In this document: positions 34,440 to 45,745 of the stretch, piece by piece
How positions within the stretch are numbered: position 1 is the stretch's first letter
How the letters are laid out: the number at the start of each line of letters is the position of its first letter
Assembly: GCA_030533445.1 (NCBI GenBank)
Contig: CM060080.1
Span: forward strand, 26,122,762-26,186,761
Length of the DNA: 64,000 bases
Reading direction: 5' to 3'
DNA from: Cyprinodon diabolis
Taxonomy: Eukaryota; Chordata; Actinopteri; Cyprinodontiformes; Cyprinodontidae
Notes under the pieces: model-generated
What the model was told of the DNA's origin: nothing
The model's input: only the letters and a program-made list of their open reading frames with translations
The model's database searches: none
Translations under genes and position numbers: made by a program

Positions 34440-35300
34440 CAGCCTCCTCTGCTCACAGGACTGCTGGTTCAGCTCCATAAACTACACATGTGATTATAAA
34501 TGGCCTGGTTCAATATTAACTATTATCCACTTGTGCGTCCTTCTTGGTTGGCCACATGTGGAGCCTGAGCTAAGCGCCAGCCTTTAGGGCAGCCTGCGGC
34601 TGGTTCAGGGCTACAGCTTTTTAAAGTCCACACTGCCATCTGCTACATCAGTGTCCCTGAGCTCCTTCCTTAGGCTGGTGAGCCATCAGCTGAGACAGTG
34701 AAGAGTTGCAGTGACCCAACACCCAGGTGATACAACAAAATCATACATTTGGATGCTGGGATTGTTATAGATGCCTTACTCAAAACATGTGTAAGGGCTA
34801 AAACACAGCTCATGAGTGCACTTCTAGATAGTTATTGTTGCGTAGAGAGAAGAAAAAAAGATTTCTGTTTTCTTATTATAGACAGATTGAATTTAGGACT
34901 TCTTTTTAAGGCGTAATTGATCAATGGCATCAGCTGATATTTGTTTAAAAACTGCTGGAGTGGCATAGCATTCCTGCCCACCTTAAAGCCGCTCAACCCA
35001 GCATGACTGGCTCCTAATGAGCGGTCCCTCCTCTCATCGTCTAATCTCCAGTCCCACCCTCCCACATTCATCAATTCTCATTAGCAAAAATCATCATGTG
35101 GAATACCAACTTTTTAGCCAATATTCATCACTGTCAGCCCTCATCCATAGCAGCGCAATGACAGAGGAGTGCCTGAGTAGCACTGACTTGGCCGTTTTAT
35201 TCCCTAATCTCACCCTCTGAGCTCAGAGAGCGACTTTCAGCCGTGCGCGTTCTCTGACAGCAATTACTTTATGCAAAAATAGTGGATGAGTTTGGTGAAT
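34440..35300. promoter_or_regulatory. Candidate conserved non-coding block(s)
   Basis: Two balanced stretches (about 34440-34730 and 34890-35290). The second has GTAATTGATCAATGG, CTCCTAATGAGCGG, CATTAGCAAAAATCATC and an octamer-like ATGCAAAAAT. Frames on both strands exist but resemble no protein. Confidence 0.42.
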
Positions 35301-35690
35301 GGTCTAAGTGTGAATAAGCCTCAGTTGAACTCTGACTGGAAGGATTCCAGGAGGAACAGCTTTCTTTCCCACCACTTTACTTGTACCCTTTTATCCTAAT
35401 TCTGTCTGGTAATTCCTCATTAAAAAAATAAATAAAAAAATTAAAAAAATCAGGCATTACTAGATTACTTCTGGCAGTCATCGAATGGGCTGTCCCTGTC
35501 ATGAATTTGTCCAGCTGAATTGGGTTTGTATCTGGTGTTAGTAAGTCCTGATCAGTAATAATATAAAAAATCTATATAATATTTAGCATTGAAGATAAAA
35601 AAGAAAAAAAAACATTTTCACCTGTCAATCTGCTATATCCAGAACTCACCTGGTTTCACATGGTTTAATTTAATAAAAACATTTTTTGTA
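35301..35690. other. Non-coding DNA
   Basis: AT-rich. No feature recognised. Confidence 0.4.
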
Positions 35691-35691
35691 C

Positions 35692-35895
35692 AAACAAGCA
35701 ATTAGCAACAAGCAACTCTTGCATTTAACCCATCCCCTTGGGGAGCAGTGGGCTGCCATTATGTGGCGCCCGGGGAGCAGTGTAGGAGTTAAGGGCCTTG
35801 CTTTGTAACCCAGAGCTGGGGGGATTGAACCAGGTACTTGCAACCTTCACAGAGCACAAGTGCACTCTGTGGGACTAGGCCAAGACTCCCCCTCT
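35692..35895 (-). mobile_element. tRNA-derived SINE
   Basis: Read on the minus strand it begins with GGCCTAGTCCCACAG (A-box-like) and GGTTCAATCCC (B box, about 35824-35834), then the body GGGCGCCACATAATGGCAGCCCACTGCTCC that recurs in fish SINEs, and ends in a short CAAGCAATTAG repeat region. No target duplication was identified. Confidence 0.65.
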
Positions 35896-36360
35896 ATGCA
35901 GGGATAGAGTTATTACAAGGTTCAACCAATTTGAAGTCGACTTTGACAGTCATGTTGCAATAGACGGCTAATATAAAGGGTAATTGTTGGTTATTGGTTT
36001 AGACAAGAAAAGGGCCAAGAATCAGACAAAGCTGAAGATGTTCATCGTTCTTTTAGATTCAGTGTTTTGGACATAACATAGACAGGTCACAATTTAACAT
36101 ACTCTACACTGTAAATTAATGTTGATAGTTACTAATCACTTTTTGTGATATTTTTCAAATATCTAAATCAGCCAAAGTAAAAAGATTCAATATCCATTTG
36201 ATTTCATCTTGGTATAAATATAATCAAGACAACAACTTGCCAAGTGGTGATGTGTTGCACTTTCTGCAGGGTTTTTTTTCTTTTGTAATTGTCTTTCCAC
36301 CTACTCTCTCAATGTAGTGTGTAAGCTTAGCTACGTCATGAACAGAGTGCTTTCAGCAGC
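35896..36360. other. Non-coding DNA
   Basis: No feature recognised. Confidence 0.4.
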
Positions 36361-36650
36361 AATGTGTTCCCCCCTCCATTAAAAATAGCTTGAGTGTGTC
36401 ATTCTCATAAAGTCACAAGGATCAATAGATTCATTCCCATTTTAGCTTCTCTTCCCCTTTGCCCGCCCACAGCTGAGAATAGGAAAGCTTGCAAAACTCA
36501 GCCACCATGTCAGCTAATCACAGCTCTACAGTCCTCCATGCCCCATCGCTGGCCTATACAGACTGCTTGCACAGCTACAGATTCTACAGAGAGGTCAGCC
36601 GGTTGGCCTGCCTAACTCCCCCTTCTGCCAAGGAGTGGTGCATCTCTCTA
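36360..36650. promoter_or_regulatory. Candidate conserved non-coding element
   Basis: A balanced, unique-looking block with no homologous frame. The 73-codon frame across it has no known domain. Texture-based call only. Confidence 0.3.
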
Positions 36651-36732
36651 TTAAGAGAATAAGATCGTATTTTGGATGACCATAAATAACAACCAGCATG
36701 TTGTTAATACCATGTATTATTTATTTATTTAG

Positions 36733-36875
36733 GGATGGATGGATGGATGGATGGACGGACGGACGGACGAACGGACGGACGAACGGACGGACGGACGAAC
36801 GGACGGACGAACGGACGAACGGACGGACGAACGGACGGACGGACGGATGGACGGACGAACGGATAGATGGATGGA
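36733..36875. repeat. Tetranucleotide array (GGAT/GGAC/GAAC)n
   Basis: The edges are GGAT units; the core alternates GGAC and GAAC in 12-bp groups such as GGACGGACGAAC. A 4-bp unit keeps all frames open on both strands (reading D-G-R-T / S-V-R-P type repeats), so the long frames here are an artefact. The C-containing core adds a CpG per unit. Confidence 0.95.
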
Positions 36876-38870
36876 TTTTGTAGAAATCTTTGCAGTTTGC
36901 TGCCTCAGGCTCTGTCTCTGTGTTTGAGCTGTCACTCACTTCCCTCAGGGCTGCCAGTGACAACATAAATAAACAACATCCCTCCTTTAGGGCAGCATTT
37001 ATGATAACTTTACCTGAATTTAAAGTGTTAATATAAGAGAACTTTACATTTTTCATAGCGTGAACATAGCAAAATAAGAATGGGTGACCTTTTAAAAAGT
37101 GTAAAAGAGAAAAGCTACAGAATTATTTCTGGGACAGTTTCATAAATTTTTCCAATTTTTTTGTGAGTAAAAACAAAACCATGAAAAACATTTTGTCTGA
37201 CTAAAGAGGATTTATGTTTTCTGGAATATGTGAATACTGCAAAAATTTCGTATTAATGTTTTTTGCACAGACATTGCTAATTATTAATGTAACATGCCAA
37301 AAAAAAGAGAAAAAAAATGTTTGCTTTATAATACTTCTATCTGATAAATATATAATTATTTTACATGGCAGGAAAGCTATGAAAGGGTTGTACTTAACTC
37401 TTCTGTTGGTATATTTTTCTATGTCAAATAGAGAACAGTCAAATTCTGTAAATCAATTATTGAAAACCTGAAAATATCCACTTCAAGATTATTTTGGATT
37501 TCGGAAGTACAGACAGTACTACAAAAAGTGTTCTTTATTATAGTTGCCAAGCACTACACAATTTAGCTAAGCATAACTGAGTAATGTTGAAAAGTAATTT
37601 TAATATGAACAAATGGGTTTAGTTTTGTTACACTATTTTGCATATTAAAGAGAGCGAAGATCCCCACCAGGCAGTAAATTTTGCAGACAGATAAGGCAAC
37701 GCAAGACCAACTTATTTTTATAGAAAGATTCAATACATGAATAAGATTTTTAAATGATAGAAGAAAAATAAAAGCAAATATTTATGATAAAAGCAGGCAG
37801 TATAACAAATTAAACACTTGGACAACAACCTTAAAACTAATAATAGCTCAGTTTAACGTTTAAGTTCAACCGTCAAAGGCAGTTCTAAACAAATAGATCT
37901 TTAACTTTGACTTAAAAGACACAAACACACACAAACTCTCCTAAAAATATAACCTCCTTGGCAAAGATATTGAAATTATTTTGAACATAACCTGAATCCA
38001 TTTTATTGCAACTCAATAAAACATGTAAGTTGTACTAAAACGGTATTAACCTGGAATTAAATTAGCATATTATTTGCTTTTAATTTTTTTTCTAAGTTTT
38101 AGAGAATGTATCACAAAGCTACTCCCTGTATGTTTAAGAAAAATCTAAATATTTACATTTACAAAGTAAAGGAACACATTAGGTGAGAGAAATACCTCAC
38201 AGCAGCAGAATAAATCATCAACACAGCTGACCTAAGTCCTTCATCTCCAGGAATAAAGAGGACCTGAACTTTTTTCCTGGCTTGATAGATGGGTAGTAGA
38301 GTATCCCTGCGGGAGAGGTGATTAAACAGGAAGTATGGAGAGTCACTGAGCAGAAGACCAGGAGCAGGCTGACCCCTGTTTCTCAGCTGCTGACTGATCT
38401 GCTGCTACAGGGACCAGAGGAGGGAAGGAAAAGAATGAAAGGAAGCCATAGATTATCAATAAAGTCAATATGGCATTGGGTTACATGTGCCCTCTGACCA
38501 AAGCAGTGTTACTTGCTCTGATATTCTTATTGTGATATTGACATTCACGAATTTATGAGAATTAGCAGCAAATTAAACAGTGGTATACATTACATAGTTA
38601 TATGGGTAGGTGAAAATGATTATTATGAGTAACTTGTATTTAATTCCTCAAACACTAAATCACATTAATATTGAATATATGTGCCATTAATGTTTCACAT
38701 TGGTATGCAAATGATCAAAAGTATCTTTTGAACATCCTAATTAAAATTCCAGTCACCGACAATAAAAACCTTGTTTCAACATATATCATATCATATACAG
38801 CAAAGCCTCTGAGCTCAAATCTGCCACAGACCTGCTGCTTTAATTCTGCTCCGGCATTCAGTGTTTAATT
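36876..38870. other. AT-rich non-coding DNA
   Basis: No gene or assigned repeat. The frame at 37214-37471 is low-complexity AT-rich sequence. Confidence 0.45.
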
Positions 38871-38874
38871 TTTA

Positions 38875-39720
38875 GCCTCAGCTGCCCACTGGGACGTTAA
38901 CCCTTTCTGCTGTCTCATTTTAATCGGATGCTTTTTTGTTAAATGTTTAACTTAAATTGGGAGCCTCATAAATATTCCAAATCACTCGTCGGGTGTTTGA
39001 TGAGGAAATGAGCTTCGTACCCGCAGTGATTCCCCAGGCGAGTGGGGAGAGAAGGGGGAGGGTTAAAAAAAAAACCTACGACTTAACTCTTGGAACTAGT
39101 TCTGCACGGCGCTCTGATAGCTTACATTAGCAAGCGGCAAATTGTTTTAACAATGTGAGGGCCGCCTTTGTGTCGAGATAATGATGATATCTCTTTTCTG
39201 TGGCGCTACAAGCGACTGAGGTAATCAGAAAGGTCTCTGCTGTCAGAAATGCCTTAAAGCACCTTTCATGGCCTGAAGGGACAATAGCTTGAGCTGCATA
39301 CGAATCTCACTACTCCATAAAAGACTTACACTATAGCATGATGATCCCAGGTCAAGTTATAATTCAGTATGATATCTTTTTTAACAAAATGGGATGGAGA
39401 TATATTTTGATCATTTCCTAGGAGTGACGTTAAAAGCTCTGTGTTTGCGCATATATCGTAAAGGCCTCAGCGAAGGTCAAGTAACTGTGATCTCTAAGGC
39501 ATTCGGACATTTCTGGCTGTTTCAGAGTCTATTTTCCTGACTGTCTACATTTCCTGTGTCTCTATGGTCACTAATTGACTAGCTCTTTCCCTCACTTCCT
39601 CTACTAGCAGCATATGAGCTCCAAGGTGAGGTTCATATAATGTGCCCATGCACATTATCATCCCTCATACACTACTTAAACTGATCTGGGAACTACAAAC
39701 TAAGTGTATCCCAAAGTTCA
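38875..39720. promoter_or_regulatory. Candidate conserved non-coding block
   Basis: Contains CATAAATATTCCAAATCAC, GTTTGATGAGGAAATGAGC, GATAATGATGATATC and CTACAAGCGACTGAGGTAATC in repeat-free sequence of even composition. No protein-like frame. Enhancer-like. Confidence 0.42.
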
Positions 39721-39962
39721 AAACACCTGTTTGTGTTTAGCTTTTTTTAGCAATATTGCCTTGCACGGGTACTGTTGACTTTTTGAGGATTGTTGATCAC
39801 AAACTCCAATGTATTTCAATGGTATTTCACGTGCTAGACTTTCACAAAGCAGTGAAAAGAAGAAAATACATGGTTTTCACAGTTTTAAGGGTTTTTATTT
39901 TGACTCAGTCACCTTAAAGAAGGAATGCACTTATGATACCAACGACTTTATGTGAGGGTTAC

Positions 39963-40837
39963 CATTGGTGTCAGAGGTACACACATTTGTTACGTAAGTA
40001 GAAGTATAGATACTGCATTTTAAAAGCACTCTGGTAAAAGTTGAAGTATCTAATTGACCTCTTTACTCAAGTTAAATTTAAAAAGTATGAGCTCCAAAAA
40101 CTACTTAAAGTATATAAGTATAAAGTAAGCTTTAAAAAAACAGCCAGATGCCACTATATGACTATTTATAGAAAACTTTGAATCAATTTGACTGTATGAT
40201 CTGGTTGAACTGTTAAGTGCCTTGACATGACATGTGTTGTGAATTTGGCGCTATATAAATAATCTGAATTGAATTGAATTGAATTTAAGGTCTATGACAT
40301 TTATTTGGCTATTTCGAAAATTCTTTGTGATAAGGCCAAGGATAAGGGAGGTCTTTTTGGTCTCCGTCTCCCGATATGCTCTCGCCTGTGTCCGACCGTT
40401 CAGACATCTTTTTCTGAATCCGACATTGTAGCATGGCATAGACTATTCACTTTGCAGTTTGAAGAACACCTGCTTGCTTCTGATGATTTCCTTTGGCGTC
40501 AGCACAAATTTGATGAGTAGCTAACCAATGAGTGTTTGCATTGTATGACCCATCCAATTAAACTAGTTTTCACTAGCAGTGGATGGCACCAATGATCTAC
40601 ATTGGATGGCACACATGACGTGAAATAAATATTTATAAACATTAAACCGAAACCAAGAGTGACAAGTAACTTTTGTTTTAAAAATGTAGGGAATAGAAAG
40701 TACAGATACTTGTGTGAATATATAATGAGTAGAAGTCAGAAGTAGGAAGAAAAATAAGTAATGGAGTAAAGTACAGATATCTAAAAAGTGTACTCAAGTA
40801 CAGTAACGAAGTAGCCTATTTGTACTTAACACCTCTG
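39963..40837. mobile_element. Non-autonomous hAT with perfect 8-bp target duplication
   Basis: The duplication AGGGTTAC lies at 39955-39962 and 40838-40845. The ends are imperfect inverted repeats: CATTGGTGTCAGAGGTAC on the left and, in reverse complement, CAGAGGTGTTAAGTAC on the right, followed on both sides by AGTA-rich sequence (TAAGTAGAAGTATAG / ACTTGAGTACAC). No transposase. A LINE tail sits inside. Confidence 0.75.
40145..40287 (+). mobile_element. L2-like LINE 3' tail
   Basis: It matches, in opposite orientation, the 3' UTR at 16590-16720: GTGCCTTGACATGACATG, then GGCGCTATATAAATAA and a GAATT-repeat tail. It lies within the hAT, so it either inserted into the hAT or was carried by it. 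Confidence 0.65.
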
Positions 40838-41001
40838 AGGGTTACTGGAAGGTGAACCTCCACTCCAGTCTCAACCTATCCTGGCATCTACAGGTTTTCC
40901 TCCATGATCTCCCCAAAAGTCCTGCCAATTTGTATTTGCATGCAAGTCAAGGGGGTTATTTTCATCCTCACCTTTTAGCTCTTGGTAACTTTAAAGTGGA
41001 C

Positions 41002-41337
41002 CTATTTCAATGATAGTTTATCATTCTTACAAAAAAAGATTTTTCTGATTGAACTATGAGTGATTAACCTGTTGACCTCAGCTGCAAAAATATGCAGCTC
41101 GTCTAGAGTAACTGTGGTTATGTGAGTCCTGAACTCATTGCCAGCTATATCAGTGTAGGTTGGACAGCCATGTGTTAAATGGTGTGCAGCTTTCCATTTT
41201 TGATCGACTGATTGAGCAAAGGTTTGGTAGATGTTCAAGGCTTGGGAGTGTTTTATAAACTGACCGGCTTTAAACATCTTTATAGCGTTATCTCTTATCT
41301 CTCTAGTTTGTCCAGTGATTTTTAATATGCTGGTCAA
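41002..41337 (-). pseudogene. Tc1-like transposase N-terminus, decayed
   Basis: A 111-codon frame keeps the outline of the Tc1 DNA-binding region: T-R-E-I-R-D-N-A-I-K-M-F-K-A-G (first helix-turn-helix), S-Q-A-L-N-I, then Q-K-W-K and later V-T-L-D-E-L with A-E-V. The GRPP-like hinge reads H-G-C-P-T-Y-T. No catalytic D,D,E region follows. The open frame therefore survives by chance in a dead copy. Confidence 0.55.
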
Positions 41338-41345
41338 TAAAATTG

Positions 41346-42030
41346 AAATAACACATTCAACTTTCTGAATAAAACTGGTTGTACTGAATTTTTTTTCAGG
41401 GTAATAAGATTAAATGTACAGCAGATTTTAAGATTATAATTCCTAAAATGAAAAACCAAGAAGAAAGAATCTATGCTAAACCACAATATAATTTGACAAA
41501 AGTTCATTGCTTCTTTTCAGTGTTATTGCATCTATTGTTATGTCTTGCACTAATTCTGGCAATTCTCTGTCTCTACTGTGGCAGTTTGAGTTTTGGAGCA
41601 GATTAAGCCACTAGACCAACTCTTCACAATTAATTAAACTATGGAAATGTACATATTCTTGCATTACATTCGGAAGCAATGCAATATTAAGGCGTCCAGG
41701 TGATGGTTTGACAAACACAGCTTCCCTGTGCATTTGTCTGACAGGCCTACCATACGTATGGGCCCAAGGCAAAAGAGAAGACAAATGTCAGTCAGAGGGA
41801 TGGGGAAAGGTTACAGGGAAGCTAAAAGCTCAGTGCTGTTAATTTGCTCCCTGGGGTTCAATGAGTGGGTTAGCAAACTCTGGAGATGTTTCCAAAATAC
41901 CAAATCCTAGAATTGAATGTAGACATTTATGAAGGAAGGCTTACAAAATACATAAGGAGGATTGGAGGAATATTATATAGAACATTTTTGAGTAATTAAA
42001 AAATATATATAGTGAAGACGAACAACCTAA
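41346..42030. other. Non-coding DNA
   Basis: No gene or assigned repeat. Confidence 0.4.
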
Positions 42031-42039
42031 TGTTTTATT

Positions 42040-42358
42040 TCTTTGGTGAGACAGTGGCTTTGGAGTTTGCCCTGAAATCGAAATGTGGACAGTTCAAGTT
42101 CCGGCTTTCAGTCTCGTTGTGTCCTTGGGCAAGACACTTTATCCACATTGTGTACCTATGGTGGTCAGAGGGTCCAGTGGTGCCTGTGCATGGCAGCCTC
42201 GCTTCTGTTAGTGAGTTCCAGGACAGCTGTGGCTACAATGTAGTTTGCCATCATTGGTGTGTGCGTGAATGGGTGAAATACTGATTATGGTGTAAAGCAC
42301 TTTGGTCAAGTCTCCTGACTTGAAAAAGGGCTATATAAGTACAGGCCATCTACCATTT
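42040..42358 (+). mobile_element. tRNA-headed SINE with conserved 3' domain
   Basis: A weak tRNA-like head includes GTTCAAGTTCC (B-box-like, about 42091-42101). It is followed by TGTCCTTGGGCAAGACACTTTATCC, GGCAGCCTCGCTTCTGT, CAGCTGTGGCTACAATGTAG and the tail TATATAAGTACAGGCCATCTACCATTT. This order is typical of an abundant teleost SINE family. The borders are approximate. Confidence 0.7.
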
Positions 42359-42669
42359 TAATTGCTTTCCTTCACACAGTCATCAAAAATGATGACCATC
42401 CTTACATTCTTGCCCAAAAGGTAAAGAATACAAAAATAAATAAATTAAAAGAGGAGTTTATTGTATCTTTTCTGCATTATATATTTACTTGTCAAATATT
42501 GTATTAGGTTTAATGGTTGTTGTTTTTTTGTAATGGTACTTATCTCTCTTGTACTTAGTCTTACTCAATTACTTACATTTTTTTCTACAAGTGGAACTTT
42601 GTTTCAAATCCAGAGAGAGGAAGCATTCAGGGCAATCAACAGGCTGCATCATATTCAACAGCATTTATT
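42359..42669. other. Non-coding DNA
   Basis: AT-rich. Nothing recognised. Confidence 0.4.
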
Positions 42670-42780
42670 TGTCATGTTGGTTTGTATCTTTTTGACCCAC
42701 ATGCAGAATCACATGGAGGATCAGTAAATCTTTAAGCTTTATTTACAAAAGCAACAAGAATCTGGAAGCGGAGAAGAAGA

Positions 42781-43465
42781 CTACACAGGCTTGATCTGAG
42801 AGACGTGAATTTTACTGACCGCTCCACGTAAGAAATTGGCAGGTTCCAGACCCTTCTGCAATGCCCAATGAGGTGTTTTACAGAGGTAACTGCAATGTCC
42901 TGCTTGTGATGGAAACAGGGAAGGTTGGTATGTGAGAGGACTCAAATAAAAACAGACTAGTAGAAGAGGAAGAGTGACAATTATGTGCATATTTGACCAA
43001 TGGAACTGAGTATGCCATGATGATGGGTGTGAAAAGAGGCAGCAGAGGGATGCCTCAAGCTCCTGGTTCATGCGTCCAGATTGATCATTTGTTTTGGGAT
43101 GAAAACCTTAACTAAGAGCAGCCTTGGCCTCCCTAAGAAATACACAACTCCTTCCAGACCCAGGAGATAAATTGCAGTCCCCTGTCCGACACAATTTCAA
43201 AAGGAATTCTGTGAAGGCGAAAACCATGCTTAGTTTGGAGCTGAGCTGTCTCAAGCGAGGATGGAATTTGATGAAGAGGGATGAGGTGGCATGCTTTGGA
43301 GAAGCTGTCGATTACAGTGAGGAGGATGGTGGTGAAACCCTTAGATTGTGGTAGTCCAGTAATGAAATCCAAGGCAATATGAGAGCACAGATTTTTAGGG
43401 ATAGGCGGTGGTTGAAGAAGACCACGGGAAAGCTGGTGACTAGCATTGTTGAGGGCACACACTGG
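42781..43465 (-). pseudogene. Gypsy integrase core and C-terminus
   Basis: Read on the minus strand (43462 to about 43133) the frame has [12 protein letters not shown] (first catalytic Asp), a V-I-D-S-F-S-K-A block and [11 protein letters not shown] (second catalytic Asp), as in Ty3/gypsy integrases. The next frame (43071-42781) holds N-Q-E-L-E, W-H-T-Q-F-H-W and, at its end, I-H-V-S-Q-I-K-P-V, the block before a chromodomain. The two parts are in different frames, and the third catalytic residue is not readable. It inserts cDNA in intact relatives but is dead here. Confidence 0.8.
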
Positions 43466-43474
43466 ACAGAGTAG

Positions 43475-43933
43475 AACATAACTTTTAACATACTTATATA
43501 TTGCATCCCACTACAATCTGGGTACAACCAATCTGCATCAGTTCCTGTAGATCTGGCCTGGAAGAGTCAGAAGTTTGCGAATGAGATCAATTATTCCCTT
43601 GTTTTGCCCAAGTTCTCTCTCATGTTCTCCTCTCCACTCGCTAGTCCATCCAAGGCTTGAAAAAAAGCTTCCTTTAATACTTCAGGATTCCAGACTGAGG
43701 GTGCTAGAGGTCTAAACTCAATTGCAAAGTCTGATAATGGCTGGTTTTACTGTTTTAATTCCACATCTTAAGGGAAATGTTAAAAACTGATTTAATTCAA
43801 AGATAAACTGGTCAAAGTTCATTTGTAAGTGAAAATCAACCCCAAATGTTGCTTCAGCCCACTAGAGGGCTCAACCTCTAAATAATCTGGTCACTAACGA
43901 GATTTTATCCTTATCAAACAAAAAAGACCTGGG
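43475..43933 (-). pseudogene. Gypsy gag, C-proximal part
   Basis: The minus strand reads P-R-S-F-L-F-D-K-D-K-I next to the inserted LTR, then T-R-L-F-R-G and later E-V-L-K-E-A-F-F-Q-A-L-D-G. These correspond to capsid-like segments of fish gypsy gag. Several frameshifts. Confidence 0.5.
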
Positions 43934-44970
43934 TGTCACAAGCTAAGAATTTAGGACCAAATATTCAAGGCAAGACAGACATGGGGGAGATTCAAAACAT
44001 TTACTTAAAGAAACAGAACAGAAGCAAACAATGGATCTGTGGATCTGCAGAGGCTGTGTGGCGAGGCGGGGCACCAACTATCACTGACACTCTGGCTGAG
44101 GGAGAAACACAGGTAAGTGACCACAATAATCTGACAGATGATTATCCATGTGAGTCACTTACCTGGTTTAACAGTTCAGGTCATCCTCTTGAGTGAGGCA
44201 GGATCCAGCCAATTGACCGCCAAACGAGATTTGGCGGGAGCCGCCCATAGTAAACCAGATGCTGCAGCCCCAGTGAACAGACAGGAAGGAGTCCAAGGCT
44301 GGTTGGGCAAAGAACTCAGAACAGGACGGTTCTGAGATCCAGGAGTCGGTAGCACGGTCAGGGGTTCCGATCAAAAACTGGAACAGACAGATCCAGGGTA
44401 CCAGGAATCCACAGAGCATTCAGGTAGGTTCAGGATTCCATGAGTCCAACAACAAGTTCAGGCAGAAACATTCAGATGAAAAACAGGTAGGCTCAGTAGT
44501 TAAGAGGCAGAACAAAACACAACACCAGAGAACCATGGAACTTTAAAGTAGCTCCCTCCACTGAGCCAAAACAGGAACGGAGCATGCTCAGTGGACAAGA
44601 GCCAGTACTACGGAACATCAAACTAGCTCCCACCACCAAGCCAAAACAGGAACAGGGCGCGCCCAGCAGACAAGAGCCAGGACATGATCAGTAAAACCAA
44701 GACGAGACCAAAAAAAAACTCTCTAACCACTGGCCTTGGAGAAAGATCTCCAGAACCATGGAAATAAGCCATGATCTCTAACTAAAACTCAAACAAACAT
44801 ACTTGAACTCAAATGAACAACATCAATCATCTGGCCCGGATAGCTGGGCTGAGCCGTATATAAAGCATCAAAAGCAGGTGGATAAGATAAGTGATGATTA
44901 ACAACCGGAAGAGTTAGGCAGGTGAGCAAACTGAACAATTAGGTCAGGTACCAGGGCTGCGAACATGACA
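43934..44970 (-). mobile_element. Solo LTR inserted into gypsy gag (B)
   Basis: On the minus strand it begins TGTCATGTTCG (end at 44970), has CACCTGCC, a TATATA box (44857-44862 region) and ends CTTGTGACA (43934). It shares GGCAAGACAGAC, TGTGGATCTGCAG and AGAAACACAGGT with the LTR at 25578-26161. Gag reading resumes on either side. The flanking 5-mers (CTCAC and CCCAG on the minus strand) match only 3 of 5, as expected for an old duplication. Confidence 0.65.
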
Positions 44971-45200
44971 GTGAGGGATCGACTCAAAAGTAGTGAACAC
45001 ACCAAGGAATACAGTACATGACATCTTCCGATTTCACCCGTATTAGGCTCAGGTGTGGGGAAATTGGAAAAATGAAAATGAGAATTTTTGGTACGAGTTA
45101 GTTTATGAATAGTGGTTGTGCCGGCTGTTAAGGGAGTAGATCCTGCGGGAGTGGTTCTGTTAAGAAGTTCCTGAAACATTTCTGCAAACAACTCAATCTG
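44971..45200 (-). pseudogene. Gypsy gag, N-proximal part
   Basis: The minus strand reads M-F-A-E-M-F-Q-E-L-L-N-R near 45191 and then F-P-T-P-E-P-N-T-G-E-I-G-R-C, close to the P-T-P-E-R-Y-x-G-x-x-G-x-C block of fish gypsy gag. It is cut by the LTR at 44970. Confidence 0.5.
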
Positions 45201-45745
45201 CTGATCTGAACGTCTTTTCTGTGCAGCCTAAGAGTGGATTAACTGATTGAAGAGATGAAGTTATTCATGTTCAAAAAGGATCCAAGGGAGATTCTGCTGG
45301 CTAAGACTGGCTGGATGATTCTACCATGTTGGTTTGTAGTTTTTTCAACCCACATGCAGAATCACGCATAGAACCAGTAAATTTTAACATTTTATTAACA
45401 TTAGCAACAAGAATCTGGAAAGCGGAGAACTGCAGAAAGTCCATTGAACTTTCTGGTTTGCTTGAGTTGAGAAAGCAGAATGACCAGGAAGGAGTTGGTT
45501 GATGACAACTGATGACTGATTAAGTTGCTTATTTGAGAGATGAAGAGGAGGTAGCATGGATCTGTAGGGATTTGATTCACCGGCTGTGTAGACTGTACCC
45601 CAGAGGTGGAGAAGATTGTGAATGAGATATGAGAGTGTTTGCACTTTCAAAATACATTGTGCTTGAGAGTGGGTAGGTGATGAAGACTGAGAACCGCTGC
45701 ACACAGGTAAGATCTTTTCCATAAAGATTGGAGATGAGCCCACAT

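Larger units (their letters stand above)
39753..41345 (-). mobile_element. Degenerate Tc1-like transposon, split by a hAT
   Basis: On the minus strand the order is: transposase N-terminus (41337-41002), the segment before F-Q-Q-D-N (40930-40838), then a hAT insertion (39963-40837), then the 3' region (39962-39753) ending GTGCAAGGCAATATTGC, which resembles the Tc1 terminus GTGCCTTGCAA in reverse. The catalytic middle is missing, so the relic was also internally deleted. The pieces line up once the hAT and one duplicate AGGGTTAC are set aside. Confidence 0.6.
42675..45745 (-). mobile_element. Ty3/gypsy retrotransposon, degenerate and internally deleted
   Basis: LTR pieces starting TGTTGGTTTGTA and sharing ACCCACATGCAGAATCAC and AACAAGAATCTGGAA occur at 42675-42776 and from 45327 onward in the same orientation. 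Between them, on the minus strand, are gag-like and integrase-like sequences in the expected order. The protease, reverse transcriptase and RNase H are missing. The 3' LTR keeps only about 100 bp. A second LTR is inserted in gag. The outer border at about 45745 is estimated. Confidence 0.7.

Noticed and set aside
36698..37056. Long open frames on both strands with repeating D-G-R-T or S-V-R-P residues
   Set aside because: They are produced by the tetranucleotide array, which keeps all frames open. No gene context.
45384..45743. 119-codon minus frame
   Set aside because: It lies entirely inside the gypsy LTR and has no domain.
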